Positions 19,474-30,540 of a stretch of DNA of 64,000 nucleotides are shown piece after piece. The translations under genes were made by a program, and so were the position numbers. Every line of letters begins with the position of its first letter. The stretch's first letter is position 1. This DNA is from Emiliania huxleyi CCMP1516 (Eukaryota > Haptophyta > Isochrysidales > Noelaerhabdaceae). The notes beneath the pieces are model-generated. The model saw nothing but the letters and a program-made list of their open reading frames with translations. It was not told the DNA's origin and made no database searches. The stretch is taken from the NCBI RefSeq assembly GCF_000372725.1, contig NW_005198900.1:320910-384909 (forward strand), written 5' to 3'.

Positions 19474-21434
19474 ATGCGCGGAGGGTTCCTGCTCTGGGCC
19501 GCCGCCGCTGCCGGGTTCGGCGGCCTCCTGCCGCGCGAACGGCGGGCCCTCTCTGATGCCGATGCTCCGGAGGCGCCCGCGGCCTTCACTGCTGCCGCCG
19601 ACGAGTGCCGCGAGCGCATCGGCCACACGCTTGGCGAGGTTTGGATGCAGTGCGTGGTCGACAGGCTGCTCGTGGCGATGGGTGACCCGACGAGCACGCA
19701 TCCTCCCTTTGCGACTGTCCCACACACTTTTGATCCGCTTGCGCCACTGCCCTCGCACGCTGGAGAGGCCGGGTACGCGTCGTCGCACCGACTCAAGGAC
19801 CTGCTGCGCGACTACAGCTGTGACGCGTCGGGGCCCGGCTCGACGCCAAGCCGCCGCTTCGCTTGGACGCACACGCCGCACGACCCTTGCGCGGCAGCCG
19901 AGCGCGAAGAGGCGGGCGGCGGGGTTGGGGGCGGGGGAGGCGCGGAGGGGGCGTTCCTGTACAGGAGAGGCTTCCTGCCGGCGGGGGACAGCCTCGGCGA
20001 GCTCGACGGTGAGATGATACCGCACCGCCCACGGGAATGAACCCACACTGGATTCGATACCACGGGAGGTATGGTACTAGGCGAGATGAGCGAGGCGGAG
20101 GCGCTCTCGCTCTGCGCCTCACACGCGCGGTGCCAGGGCTTCACCTATGCCTCCAGCGAGCGAGCTCACGGGCGTCGGCACCGCATGATGTTCAAGTCGG
20201 CGGCCGACGACGTGGCAGCCGCGGAGGGATGGCACTCGTTCAAGCGCCGCGCCGCGGCCGTCGATTGCTCGCCGCCCCCTGGCGCGTCGCGCCGCCCGCC
20301 GCCGCCCGCCGTCGAGTACAGTGTGGGGGTGCTGCGTGAAGAACCGCCAATCTACGTGGTCGACGGGTTTGTCTCTCGGGCCGAGTGCGAGGCGATGGTG
20401 AATGCGACCGTTCCGAGGATGGGCCGCTCGGTGGTCTCGGGCGGCGGTTTCTCCGCCGCGCGCCGCTCTTACTCGGTCAGCATCCGGAGAACGACGTGCG
20501 TTCTCAGTGCTCCTCACCAAGAATGGCATTGTTTGTTCTTAGGTCAACATGTACCCGGAGTACGATGACCCGAACCGGCGCCGTCCGAGAGCCTTCCGAG
20601 AGCCATTCCGAGAGCCTGTTGAGAGCCTCCCACCGCGCAACCCCGCTGCCCACACCCGCTTCCCAGTCTTCGGAATCCTAGTCTTCCCGGGCCGCTCGTC
20701 GGTGCTTTGCCGTCCAGATGTCTCGACTAAGCGTCTGGCCTCTCCCACCGCCCAGGCCCGTCACAGCGCTCGCGCGGCGTCTGTTTGCCTTTGCGCGAGA
20801 GGCGGCCGGGTACGAGACGTTGATGGAGGGCCCGGGCCAGGAGCCGGTCAACGCTGTCTACTACAAGGACGACGGCGACCAGGCGAGATCTCGCCGAGAT
20901 CGCACGAGATCGCACGAGGCCGCGGCGGGATTGAGAGCAATGACCGCCCGACGGGCGCGGCGCCTCCTCTCCCAGCGTACGTGCGCCGCCTTGTGCACAC
21001 CCCATTACCAGTGTGATTTTATCGAGACCTCCGCGATATATCGGAAGCCACCTTGCACCACGACCTCTCAGCCTCGCAACTGCCCCTCTGCCCAGTACCG
21101 CGCCCACTGCGACGGAGAGTGCAACGGCGGGCCGTGGCGCGAGGGGAAGCGGATCGCCACCGGGCTCGTCTACTGCGAGACGGCTGACCGAGGCGGCGAC
21201 ACCCTCTTCACGCGCGTCGGCCTCAAGGTGGTGCCCAAGCCGGGGCAGCTCCTCTTCTTTGGCTACAAGCTGCGCGACGAGGGCTCGCCGACGGGGTGGG
21301 CCGCGGCGATGGACAACGGCGTCACCGAGCACTCGGGCTGCCCGCTGCACGAGGGGCGCAAGTGGATCGCCACGATGTGGTTCCGCGAGGGCGTGAGCGC
21401 TGAGCGGCCGTGGGACTCGCTCCGCGACCTATAG
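19474..21434 (+). CDS. Prolyl-4-hydroxylase-like 2OG-Fe(II) oxygenase, five exons
   Basis: Secretory-pathway dioxygenase that probably hydroxylates proline in cell-surface proteins. Residues 1-20 are a signal peptide (MRGGFLLWAAAAAGFGG). Exons: 19474-20008, 20069-20475, 20543-20577, 20756-20882 and 21096-21434; all phases agree without correction. Exon 2 holds a PAN-like Cys module and the start of the catalytic domain (IYVVDGFVSRAECEAMV). Exon 3 gives VNMYPEYDD. Exon 5 holds HCD (iron), EHSGCPL (distal His) and RKWIATMWFR, whose Lys binds 2-oxoglutarate as in P4H enzymes. Introns 3 and 4 are GC-AG; intron 4 starts with a GAGATCTCG/GAGATCGCAC array. A short 35-bp exon 3 is unusual but restores the conserved sequence. 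Confidence 0.85.
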
Positions 21435-22861
21435 CACGTTGGTCGAAGGTGCTGCACTTAGGCTTCGTCTTACGGTAAAAATATCCTCCAGACTCCAGAG
21501 GGAGAGCGTGGCTAGAGGGCCCACAGCGTCCTAATCTAAAATCTGAGGATTAAGGATTCGGCCTTCGCTTTAGTGAGGCCAAAGTGAGTTTATGGATGTG
21601 TGAGAACGGTACGGGACACGAGGAGGCACGCGGACCGACTCGTCGGCGACTCTGCTGCACGCCGTTTCAGAATTTTTCTCAGCGTGAGCGAGACGTGGAA
21701 GAGTGCCACCGTCGGGTAGAACGGGCCGGCCCGGAGCATCGGAGTAGCCGTCGTGGTCGCGGCGAGCAGCACCGGCCACTCCGGCGCTGCGTCGGCACCG
21801 TGGGAGCATGTCCACCGCCACTTCGCGGTCGCAGCGCTGCTTGTCGCCCGAAACGCCGCATATCCCTCTGGCGGGCCAAAGATCGACTCTCATGTCGATT
21901 TTGACTCGACGGCGGCATGGAGGCATCACGTCTCCATGACGCCGTCAAGTCGGAGCCAGTCTGCGGCGACCACAGCGCTCACCGCAGGGATATGCGAGCT
22001 TTTCAGAGTCAAGCTTTGGGCGCGAAATCCCACAGTGGCGGATTTTGGCGCTGTGGGCCCCCTAGCGTGGCCGAGGGCTGCATTTAAATTACTCGCGGGA
22101 CGCGGCTCGCGCCGCTCAGCGCTCTATTCTAGTGTCGGGCGCTCGGGGAGTGACCAGGGTGAGGGGACGGATTGTGAAGATCCCTCACATGCCAAGATCG
22201 TGCTTCGTGTGCAGGGGCTCGCTTCTCTGGTAGGACGGGAACGAGATGATAGTAGGAGTACAGTCTAGAGTAGAGGAGACTAGGAAGCAAAGAGGAGCCC
22301 TGCGCACGACGCACGACTCCGCAGGACCCAGGAGAAGCCCCTCCCACCCGTGCTTGTGTGCAGCGCAGCCTCCTCCTCTCACAGAAAAACTGCGGCCGCC
22401 AGCGACTGAGCGTCTCGCTGGCGGACGGGGGACGGGGAGAGGAACACAAAGGGACGTACGGACGTCCATCCACTGGGATGAGAGTACTGGAGATATGAGG
22501 TCGAATCTGCTGATTCAACAGCCGCCGAAGGAGCGCCGCCTCAACACGGGGTCTCGGCTCTATCGAGCCATGCTAGCTCCAGCCGCAGCCCCACCCGGCC
22601 GCCCGAGGGTGTTTTCCCGCAAGCAGAGAAGACTAATCCTGGGGGAAGCAACCGGGCGGGGTCCGGGGACACATATACATACACATATGTCGCCCTAAAT
22701 CCCATCGTCTCAGAGTTTGACCGTTTTATTTATTTATTTGCATAGACTCGATCGCAAGATCCCACAGTGAAAGAATGGCACCAATCCTTCCTCCGGGGGC
22801 CTCTGGTGTGTGGACAGAGGGTGGCCCGCCTCAATCGACCCCTGTTAAGTGACTCGTTCGT
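21435..22861. other. Gene-poor 1.4 kb, nothing recognised
   Basis: Mixed composition with no conserved frame. A direct GATCGACTCTCATGTCGATTTTGACTCGACG-type stutter lies near 21890, and a TTTATTTATTTATTTG stretch near 22724. Confidence 0.5.
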
Positions 22862-22915
22862 TTTCCACCCACTGTGATTTTGTGTGAGCTCTGTGTCTTG
22901 ACTTGCCAACAACAT
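22862..22915 (-). repeat. Dispersed repeat R3 (copy 2)
   Basis: Reverse complement of 9585-9640, including GACACAGAGCTCACACAAA. Confidence 0.6.
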
Positions 22916-23160
22916 ACCTACAACTAAAAATCCAGTCCACATCCTGCGCCGCGCTGCTCCTCACTCGTACGGCTCTAAGAATTTGTAGAGAGTACGGAGT
23001 ACGCGTGGCGTGTGCCACGATTACGGCGACGACGAGGTGCTCAAGCCCAGCACTCAACGGGTGGGTCAACGGGTGGCCCAAGACCAAGAGCAGGAGATAC
23101 GGGTTCTTGACCCTCGTCCTCGGCGCGGTGTGTGTACTGCTGGCAGCTTTCAAGAGATGA
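22903..23160 (+). CDS. Possible small tail-anchored protein
   Basis: 85-residue frame from ATG 22903. Its last 20 residues are a hydrophobic segment (YGF, LTLVLGAVCVLLAAF) followed by KR and stop, like a tail anchor. The first part has no recognised domain and overlaps repeat R3 at its start. It could be chance; kept only because of the C-terminal segment. Confidence 0.2.
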   Translation: MPTTYLQLKIQSTSCAALLLTRTALRICREYGVRVACATITATTRCSSPALNGWVNGWPKTKSRRYGFLTLVLGAVCVLLAAFKR

Positions 23161-23540
23161 ACAAGGCTCGGAAGTAGTGCACTTTAATCTTTATGGTACG
23201 TCTTACCTAAAATAATATGACAGTGCGCAAATCTCTGAGAATAAATAAATAAACAAAGAGCTGGACAAATGCCAAATTCCAAATCGCAAACATAGAAACA
23301 TGGCCATGGTGTACTGCATGCTATCTTGTCCATCCAATGGCCATGGTGGTGGTGGTGGCATCTTCTCGCCTACGTTTGTGTGCTTTGAGCATACGCCGCC
23401 CCGCTCGGGGGAGATCGAGCGGGAGGAGGAAGCGTTTGTTTTGATGTCAGGATCGCTTGTGTGATGGTGTATATTGTGCAACATGGTGGCCTAAATGGGA
23501 GAGCGAGAGGATGACATCCTAGCTATACGTTTGTCGTGTG
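23161..23540. other. Intergenic, nothing recognised
   Basis: AT-richer spacer between a possible small gene and the decayed gene on the minus strand; a GGTGGTGGT run lies at 23345. Confidence 0.4.
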
Positions 23541-23568
23541 GCTGTGGGTGAAGGAAATAACGTAAAAA

Positions 23569-24040
23569 CTAAAATTCTCCGCAAAAGCTGAGTCTGTCCC
23601 CGCCCACCTTCCACCCGAGCCGCATCCTCTCCTCGGTGAGCGTCTCGAGAAGCAGGAGAAGCCTCGCCTCCTCGGCCTTCTTCGCCGCCTCGGCTGCGTC
23701 TGCCTGCGACAGCGCCTCGGCACCCTCCTCGGGCTCCTGCGACGACCCAGCAGCCCCGCCCGCCCCGCTGCCCTTCTTCTTCTTCTTCTTCTTGCCCTTC
23801 TTGCCCTTGGCGCGCTTCCGCCTCGACCTGCGCCAGCAGCTCCTTTGCATGCCGCGCCGCCTCCTTCTCCTCCGCCGCCCCTCTGCGCCGCCCTCTCCGC
23901 CGCTCCCGCCGCCCACGCCGCCTCCGCCAGCGCCTTCTACGCCGCGATCTCAGCCGCCGCATGATCCGCGAGGGCGCGCACGCACTCGGTGTGGCCCTGC
24001 TTCTTGGCCGGGCAACTCTGGCAGTTCCATGACCACACGT
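23569..24040 (-). pseudogene. Decayed gene with GHTECVRAL motif and Lys-rich coiled coil
   Basis: Minus-strand coding character runs through several frames. First comes WNCQSCPAKKQGHTECVRAL (MYND- or ankyrin-like spacing), then an Ala/Glu helix (EEKEAARHAKELLAQVEAEA), then a Lys block and a C-terminal helix (ADAAEAAKKAEEARLLLL) ending at 23569. There is an in-frame TAG after the first block and two later frame changes, each needing one base dropped. The C-terminal part (SQEPEE...EERMRLG) resembles the end of the gene at 32313-33788 (SQEPEA...EERMQLG), so the two are paralogous there. It is either a real pseudogene or a gene with several sequence errors. Confidence 0.45.
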
Positions 24041-24536
24041 CCAGACGGACGCACACATGCGTAAACAAAGGACGGACGTTGCGCGACACATGCGTGAGAA
24101 CAAAAGATAGGACATGTTGCGCCGCACCGACGACGTTCATACCCGGACAGGGTGCTCTTGATCCGCGAGCGCGGGAGCGGAGAGATGCTCGAGCGGAGAC
24201 GCGCGCGGAGTTTTCTCTTCTCTCAATGTCTGTTGATAACAAAGGTGCAATGATTACGGATCTAGGACCCGAATCCGATGAAACTTGAAAGGTTACCACA
24301 CTGGTCACTCTCACTGCAACACACGACACACCGCACCCGGGGGTTCGGATTCTGCTCAGGTGTGACATTCGAGCTGTGGCGGGTCCATGCCACTGCATGT
24401 AGGGCCCTCCGCAGCTCAAACATCGCGTCAATGAAGCAGCACTGCGCGGCGAACAGTCACGCTGCCCGCCGACAGCTTACAGCGCGCGGGGTCTGGCTAG
24501 GGACCGAGCCGGGAGGGAGCCGCCAGTGGAACTGAT
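24041..24536. other. Intergenic, no gene supported
   Basis: Long minus-strand frame here lacks conserved content apart from its last 30 residues (assigned to the decayed gene). Confidence 0.4.
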
Positions 24537-24539
24537 CAG

Positions 24540-25068
24540 TCATTTAACAATGAGCAACCCGTTCATGCCCGCCCCACGGTGGGGCTCGCAATAGTAGCGG
24601 TACGTGCCTGCAGTGTCGAACTTCTTGGAGAAGGTTGCGCCTTCATCCCCAAGCTCTTCTCCATCATCCATCGAGATCGACTCGACATCGACGCCATTGG
24701 GGATGGCTTCCTCGTCGAACTTGACGTTGTGTGGGCCGCCCTTGTTGTTGACCCATGTGACAGTGTCGCCCTTATTGATAGTGATTTCATAGGGGACGAA
24801 GACGAGCTGACCGGAGTCCGCTCCCATCTTCACGGTTTTGGTCTCAGCTTTTTCGCCAGGCGCTGCAGCCATCGAGAGGCCCGCCCGCGGCAAGACCAGC
24901 AGCACGGGCGCTGAACGGGGCCGGAGCCAAGGCGCGCGTGGCCAGCGTACCGACCAGCGCCCCCCCGCCGAAAGCGGCGGTGACGACGAGAAGCAGTGCC
25001 CTGCGGCTGCCGCTCTCGGCCTCCATCATGGCCCCCGAAGATGGGATGCCCGAAGATGCGGACCTCAT
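24540..25068 (-). CDS. petE: Plastocyanin precursor
   Basis: Small blue copper protein that carries electrons from cytochrome b6f to photosystem I in the thylakoid lumen. The mature part begins near AAAPGEKAETKTVKMG and has the full fold: FVPYEITINKGDTVTWVNN, the ligand His in GGPHNV, then Cys, His and Met in YYCEPHRGAGM, ending LLIVK at 24540. Upstream, in another frame, lies a typical lumen signal (RRALLLVVTAAFGGGALVG). The two join if one G of GGG near 24888 is dropped, giving a cleavage site SMA/AAPG. A 43-bp GTG...CAG intron would also restore the frame. ATG 25068 does not begin an ER signal, so a further 5' exon carrying the plastid-targeting leader is expected. Confidence 0.9.
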
Positions 25069-25239
25069 GCGGACGGCCGAACCTGTCGCGCCGTACAACT
25101 GTAATCCCGCCCGAACTAAACTCTCGAAGTTTACGATCAACCCTGATTCCAATTACGAGTATTGCACGCATTCTCCCTTCGCAGGAATTCTTGGGATTAC
25201 AAAAACGGCTCTCCCAGTACTTTTAGCTTAGTGAGAAAA
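25069..25239. other. 5' flank of plastocyanin
   Basis: Open frame continues upstream on the minus strand (VRAGLQLYGATGSAV) past an acceptor-like TTACAG at about 25103. The missing first exon was not located. Confidence 0.35.
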
Positions 25240-25247
25240 GGGACAGG

Positions 25248-25317
<70 letters not shown>
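25240..25317. repeat. (CT)n microsatellite
   Basis: Uninterrupted CT dinucleotides of about 75 bases, followed by a C10 run. Confidence 0.97.
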
Positions 25318-25319
<2 letters not shown>

Positions 25320-26224
25320 CCCCCCCCAAAGTCGAACCGTCTCTCTTTGTACATACATACATCTATCGGGATAGCCCCGGTATCGAAGCCTCTCGAGCTT
25401 GCTTGATAGGTCGGCCTCGCCCCGCAAAATAACCCTCCATCCACGGAATTCCATCCACGTGGCAATCAATCTCCCGCGTGCCGAATCGCAATCGGCACGA
25501 GAGGGGGTATCCGCGGGTCGGGCGGGGGGGGGGGCCGCTCCCTCCTGGATGAGGATTCTAGTTCTTCCCTCCATAAGATAAGTAAGGCCACCTCGAATGT
25601 GCATAAGAGGTGGTCATTGAGAGGGGAGACCTAGGGACCTAGCTAGAGACTGAGGGGGTTGGAGGTTATTTATTTTGTCTGGCCGAGGTGCTTGTGCGAA
25701 AAATACAGCGCGCAAAAAAACTACTACGACTACTACTCTTCACACTTCACACTCCCGTGTTTGTTTTTGTATTTGCTTCCAGGCGAGGGCATCGCCGAGG
25801 GTGGGCCCACTGCGCACTGGGCCCGGGCTCCTAGCCGGAGATAGCGGGTCTGTTGCCACTCACTGCACACTGGCTGGCAGCCCCTCCCAGATAGCGAGAT
25901 GGGTAGGTATCGAAGATAGGTAGGTAGGTTGGTCTTGTTTGGCCCAAAAGGGCCCTACAACAGGTGGGTACCCCCTATTTTCGCCTTTTTGCGCAGCGGC
26001 GCCGCCAGGCGCCCGCCGCCCGCCCCGGCGGTGAGCGACGCGTAGCGAGCGAATCTTTTTTCACTTCGCTGCGCGGCGTGGGGATAGGTAGGTAGGTAGG
26101 TAGGTAGGTAGGTGAAGAATGGACACCAACGCGGTATTAGGAGCGCGCCCATCCGGCCAGGAGCCAGAACCCTGCCTCGCTGCCACAACCACAACCGCGT
26201 CCAACGATTGGCTCGACTCTTTCA
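25320..26224. other. Intergenic with GGTA microsatellites
   Basis: GGTA-type repeats at about 25915-25935 and 26085-26112. An ATG at 26119 starts a 79-residue frame without recognised features. No gene otherwise. Confidence 0.5.
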
Positions 26225-27433
26225 GACTTCCCTACCTCACCCTCGCCGTCGCCGTTTCCGGCCGGTTCGCGTCGGCGGGCACATTCCCACGACCGACGTC
26301 TACCGCGAGGCGGAGAAGCGGTGGCGCCACTCGCTCCAGGAGCCCGGCGAGGAACTAATCGACTTTGAGCTCGCCGACGATCGAGTCCGCCGGGTGGATG
26401 TGGCGGCCGACGCGCCCGACTGGCTGCGCGGAGCTGTACGCGTTGTGTGGTGTCGACGGCTTCCGCTTCCTTCGCTGCCCGTTCTTCTCGCCAGAGGAGG
26501 AGCTCCGCTGGAGCCACGCCGCCCTCGCCGCATGGACGGAGCCCGAGGCGAGCGAGTCCAACCTCGACCTGACGCACGCCGGCGAGCGGGGCGCGCTGTG
26601 GGCGCAGCACGAGGCGGCGCCGTCCTCGTCGGCGCTGCGGCACCTGAGCTGGGTCACGCTCGGCTACCACTACCAGTGGAGCGAGAGGCGGTACGATGAG
26701 GCGAGGCGCTCCCCCTTCCCGCCGGCGCTCGGCGCGCTAGGTGCTCGCATGCACACCACGGCCCGCAGATGAGCCTGTCGCTCTTAACATGCACCGCGCT
26801 CACGCACACACGCACACGCACACGCACGCACACACACGCGCCGCAAGCACCGTGTCACAGCCATGCCCAGTGGTTGAGTGGACCACGCACGTCTAGGCGC
26901 GGACCTCGGCCGCGCCGTCGGCCAGCCGCTGCGTCCCGAGGCTGCGATCGTCAACTACTACGCGCCTCGCTCCTCGATGGGAGGGCATTGCGACGACGCC
27001 GAGCCGTGCCAGGACGCGCCGATCGTCTCGCTCTCCTTTGGCACGCGGCGCCCTTGCCCCTCCCGCCCTGCCGCCCTCCTGCCCGGCCCTCGCCTCCTGT
27101 CCCGCTCCAGCTCCGCCGAGGTCGCACACGCCCGCGTGTGAGCCCCTCCAGGCCTCTCCGCCACCTTCCTGCTCGGAGGGCCCTCCCGACACGCCGCGCC
27201 GCTGGCGATGCGGGTCCCGCTCGGGCGACGTGGTGGTGCAGGGCGGCGCCTCGCGCGGCTGCTACCACGGTGTCGCGCGCGTCCTGCGAGGCACCGCGCC
27301 CGCTCGCTTGCGCGAGGCGGCCAGCGCCGGCGGCGGCGGCGGAGGCGGCGACGACTTGCGGGGCGTGGCAGAGTGGCTCGAGCGCGGCCGTATCAACATC
27401 AACGTGCGGCAGGTCGGGCTGGAGGCCGGGTAG
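26225..27433 (+). CDS. ALKBH1-like Fe(II)/2OG dioxygenase, apparent frame slips
   Basis: Homologue of AlkB homologue 1, which demethylates nucleic acids or oxidises tRNA wobble bases in nucleus and mitochondria. Conserved parts in order: an N-terminal YREAEKRWR...ELIDF block, SNLD, SWVTLGYHYQWSERRYDE, AIVNYY, HCDD (iron HxD), IVSLSFG, ATFLLGG, SGDVVVQGGASRGCYHGVARV (distal His), and NINVRQV with the 2OG-binding Arg. Exons end at 26738 (GT donor), 26897-27040 (GC donor) and 27152-27433, with consistent phases at those junctions. Two internal frame changes (near 26432, GG; near 27215, CCC) each need one base dropped. The first exon start is unclear; an acceptor-like CAG at 26224 suggests another 5' exon. 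Either a recent pseudogene or sequence errors. Confidence 0.75.
26790..26845. repeat. CA/CACG-rich intronic repeat
   Basis: Imperfect (CACACG)n in the first mapped intron of the ALKBH1-like gene. Confidence 0.8.
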
Positions 27434-27676
27434 GACGAGGATCCGGATGCAGCGGCGGCAGTGTTGGCCGGCGGCCGCCGGTGTCGGGACGATGGGTGAT
27501 TAGCCGAGCGGAGTGAGGCTCTCTTCTCTTCTTTTTCGTTCGCGTGCACGCGGTGTGCGGCTGCGGGCTCTCTGCCCTGTGTGTGGCTGTGCTGACATTT
27601 TCACATTACAGTTTACACATACGTATTCCACACGTCACGTGCATATGCACACCAGCCAGCAACAACAACTATGCCA

Positions 27677-28045
27677 TCATCTACACCAAAAGCAGTGGGA
27701 AGCCTCCTCGTCCGCCTTCTTCCTGACTGCCGCCTCGTGCGAACCACCGCCTCCGGTGAGCTTGTCATCGATTTCCACGCTCGCGTGGCACGGTGATCCC
27801 TGCGGAGCGTACCGTCCGCATGGTCGCGACGCGGCCCCAACCGGGGCGGCATGACCGATGTTTTTGAACTTCGATGGGCGGCCGTAGACAGCTTGCGCCT
27901 TCTCTTCAGGCGGCGCCGGACCATCATTCGTCAGAGCGTTCAGGTCGCCCGAGGAAAATTCGACGGGCAGCGGAGCGCCGGCAGCCTGCCTGCAGCCGCT
28001 AGCGAGCACCACGAAGGCGCAAAGCCTGACGGCGGTGTGTGGCAT
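27677..28045 (-). CDS. Small secreted protein, divergent from EBP1
   Basis: 122-residue frame from ATG 28045. It starts with a signal peptide (MPHTAVRLCAFVVLASGC) and continues as a charged, Cys-poor chain with VEFSSGDLNALTNDGPAPPEE, and it ends CFWCR. I do not recognise the family. It is head to head with the EBP1 gene; the two candidate ATG codons overlap in the palindrome CATG (28043-28046), so at most a few bases could serve as 5' leader for either unless transcripts overlap. The alternative is that this frame is antisense to the EBP1 5' region, but the clean signal peptide argues for a gene. Confidence 0.5.
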   Translation of the reverse strand: MPHTAVRLCAFVVLASGCRQAAGAPLPVEFSSGDLNALTNDGPAPPEEKAQAVYGRPSKFKNIGHAAPVGAASRPCGRYAPQGSPCHASVEIDDKLTGGGGSHEAAVRKKADEEASHCFWCR

Positions 28046-29409
28046 GGAAGAGGATGTCGATCGACTGTGAGGCCTGCAAGGCCAACGAGGCGTCTCAAGG
28101 GAGAAATTTGCGTCACATCGGGCGATATCGCCAACCGCGCGCTCGCGGCTGTCGCCGCCGCCTGCGTGCCCGGCGCGAAGGCTGTCGACTTGTGCAACAT
28201 CGGGGACGCGTACATCAACGAGGCTGTTTCCAAGATCTACAACCAGAAGAAGGAGGGCAAGAAGCTGGTTGGTGGAGAAGGGTGTGGCGTTTCCGACGTG
28301 TGTGTCCGTCAACAACTGCGTGGGCCACTACTCGCCGCTGACGTCAGAGGACAAGGTGGTGCTCGAGGATGGCGATATGGTCAAGATTGACCTGGGCGTG
28401 CACGTCGACGGCTACGTTGCCGTCGTCGCGCACACTGTGCTGGTGGGCGAGCAGGACGTGTCGGGGCGCAAGGGCGACGTGCTCATGGCGGCGTGGACGG
28501 CGGGCGAGGTGGCGCAGCGTATGCTCAAGGATGGAGCCACTAACAACGACATCTCCCAGGCGATTGCCAAGGTGGCGGAGAGCTACCAGTGCTCACCCGT
28601 CGAGGGTGTGCTCTCTCATCAGATGAAGAAGCATGTGATTGACGCGAACAAGAAGATCATCAACAAGATCACGCCGGAGCAGCAGGTGCCTAAGGCCACC
28701 ATAACCAAGAACGACGTCTTCGCGATCGACGTCGTCATGAGCACCGGCGAGGGCAAGCCGAAGCAGGTGCGCTCCGCGGAGCCTCGCCTGCCTCCTTGCA
28801 CGTCTCCTCGGCACGTGGCCTTCGGCTCGGCTCGAGTGGGTGCCTGCACGCGATGCGTGCGCCCTGCTGACCGCGACTGACCCACGTGCGGTGTGCGCTC
28901 GTGCCCGCCAGCTGGAGGATCGGACCACCGTCTTCAAGCGCAACGTGGAGGTGAGGACATACTCGCTGAAGATGAAGGCGTCGCGCGCCTTCTTCTCAGA
29001 GGTCAACCAGCGCTTCCCGACGATGCCGTTCACGCTGCGCGCGGGCAACGAGAGGGAGTGGCGCATGGGTGTCACCGAGTGCGTGAAGCACGACCTCTTC
29101 ATCGAGTGCGTCTCCCGCCCCGTGACCGTTGCCACGTGCTGTCACCCGCTCCAGCATGCATGCCATGGCTCACCATCGGCGCTTGCGCTTGCTGGTCGCG
29201 ATGCCTGCAGGTACCCCGTGCTGTACGAGAAGAAGGAGGAGTTCGTCGCGCAGTACAAATTCACAGCGCTGCTGCTTCCGTCCAACAAGACGGCGCGCAT
29301 CACCTCGGGGCCTGCGCCGACGGCGACGAGCGAGCACTCTGTGCAGGACGCTGAGCTTGTCGAGCTGCTGGCACAATCAACCGAAGACAAGAAGAAGGCG
29401 AAGAAGTAG
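28044..29409 (+). CDS. EBP1/PA2G4 (proliferation-associated protein, inactive methionine aminopeptidase fold)
   Basis: Ribosome-associated growth regulator with the pita-bread fold. Recognised blocks: SGDIANRAL, EKGVAFPTCVSVNNCVGHYSP, DGDMVKIDLGVHVDGY, SPVEGVLSHQMKKHVIDANK, FAIDVVMSTGEGK, RTTVFKRN, SLKMKASRAFFSEV, MPFTLRA, PVLYEKKEEFVAQYKF, ITSGP and a Lys-rich end. Exons: up to 28766, 28912-29105 and 29211-29409; the GT donor at 29106 gives FIEYPVLYEKK with correct phase. One extra T near 28269 (GGTTGG) must be dropped to join KKEGKKL to VEKGVAF. The N-terminus is uncertain: ATG 28044 (MEED) could join at 28105 by a 44-bp GT-AG intron. The stop is TAG 29407. Confidence 0.88.
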
Positions 29410-30540
29410 AATAAGAAGAAGGGCGGTGGCGAAGGGGCGGTCGACGTCGAGTGAGGCGCCCACGCGGGGCTGACGATTGCGCGTGGGCTGCGCACGCCAA
29501 CGGTTGTGGATCTTCTGTGATGTGGCGCATGAGTCTGGTAGCCATGTCGCTATCGCGTGGGGCGAGGTGGCCTCCGTGAGACTGGGGAGCTCCTTTGCGG
29601 CGCACCTCTCTCGAGCCTCGTCTTCCCGGCAAGCCAAGTCGTTGATGGGCCAGCATTCGCTTTGCGCATGCTGGTGGTGCATCGCACGTGGTGAGACCCC
29701 GACAATCGTGAACGTGCCATATCGCATCGCGTGCATGTCTGCTGACCAGGGGCACATGTCGCCTTGGAGGTGAAAGGGCCGGGTGCATGGCCGGGTCTCC
29801 ACCCGGTCACCACACCGCTTTTTCCCCAGGGCAAAGGTGGACACGTCCTGTGGTCGTGCGATGCCCCTCTGCGAGCCGCCGTTCACGGCGTCATTCCACA
29901 CGCTCCCTTCTCGTTCTTAGATACACGTGATATCGTAGATAAGTTGTAGGATCCGCCTTTGAAGTTTCTTATTTTCCGAGTTGGGATTCCACCGTGCACC
30001 GCGCTGCGAGCCTGTCGTGTCCCTTGTCAGGAGCAGGAGAGCCCACCTGTCCCCCTGATCGTCCTTCCAAAATCCTGCTCGTGCAGGTGTGGATGGACCC
30101 TGTCCTCCTCCCCTATCCCTCGTTTGGGTTGTCTGTTTTCTTTCTTTCTTTCTTTCTTACTTTCCGGGGTTCCAGGGCACCCGCCGCCCCCGCGCGCGCC
30201 CCGGCCGGGAGAAAGAAAGGGGAGTGACAGTTTGGGACGGCGACAGACGAGAACCTCGCACTCCATGTGCGAGAACGCAGAGAGAATTTTACCTCTGGGC
30301 CGGCGCGGGGGCCCCAGAGGGTGTCCATGCGGGGGGGGGGGGGGGTCCCATGCGCCATGGCCCGCCGCACGCCGGGTTTTTCGGTGTTTTTTTAGCGATT
30401 TTTTACTTGTTTCCATGGGAATTCGGCGTACTTGCGGCCATGCTATCACGCCTTGCGACATCCTTTCGGCACTGCTGACCGTGCCCTAGACCGTGCCATG
30501 CTGCACAATTGATCACCTGCGTAGCTCGCGGCCTTAGTAA
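29410..30540. other. Intergenic, no gene supported
   Basis: 1.1 kb with a CTTTCTTTCTTT tract at 30130 and a G13 run at 30333. Frames here lack conserved content. Confidence 0.5.

Noticed and set aside
24844-28110. Very small introns of 31-44 bp in plastocyanin, EBP1 and the CCCH gene
   Set aside because: They would fix frames, but a single extra base at a homopolymer explains each case, and the mapped introns elsewhere are 60 bp or longer. Left as an alternative only.
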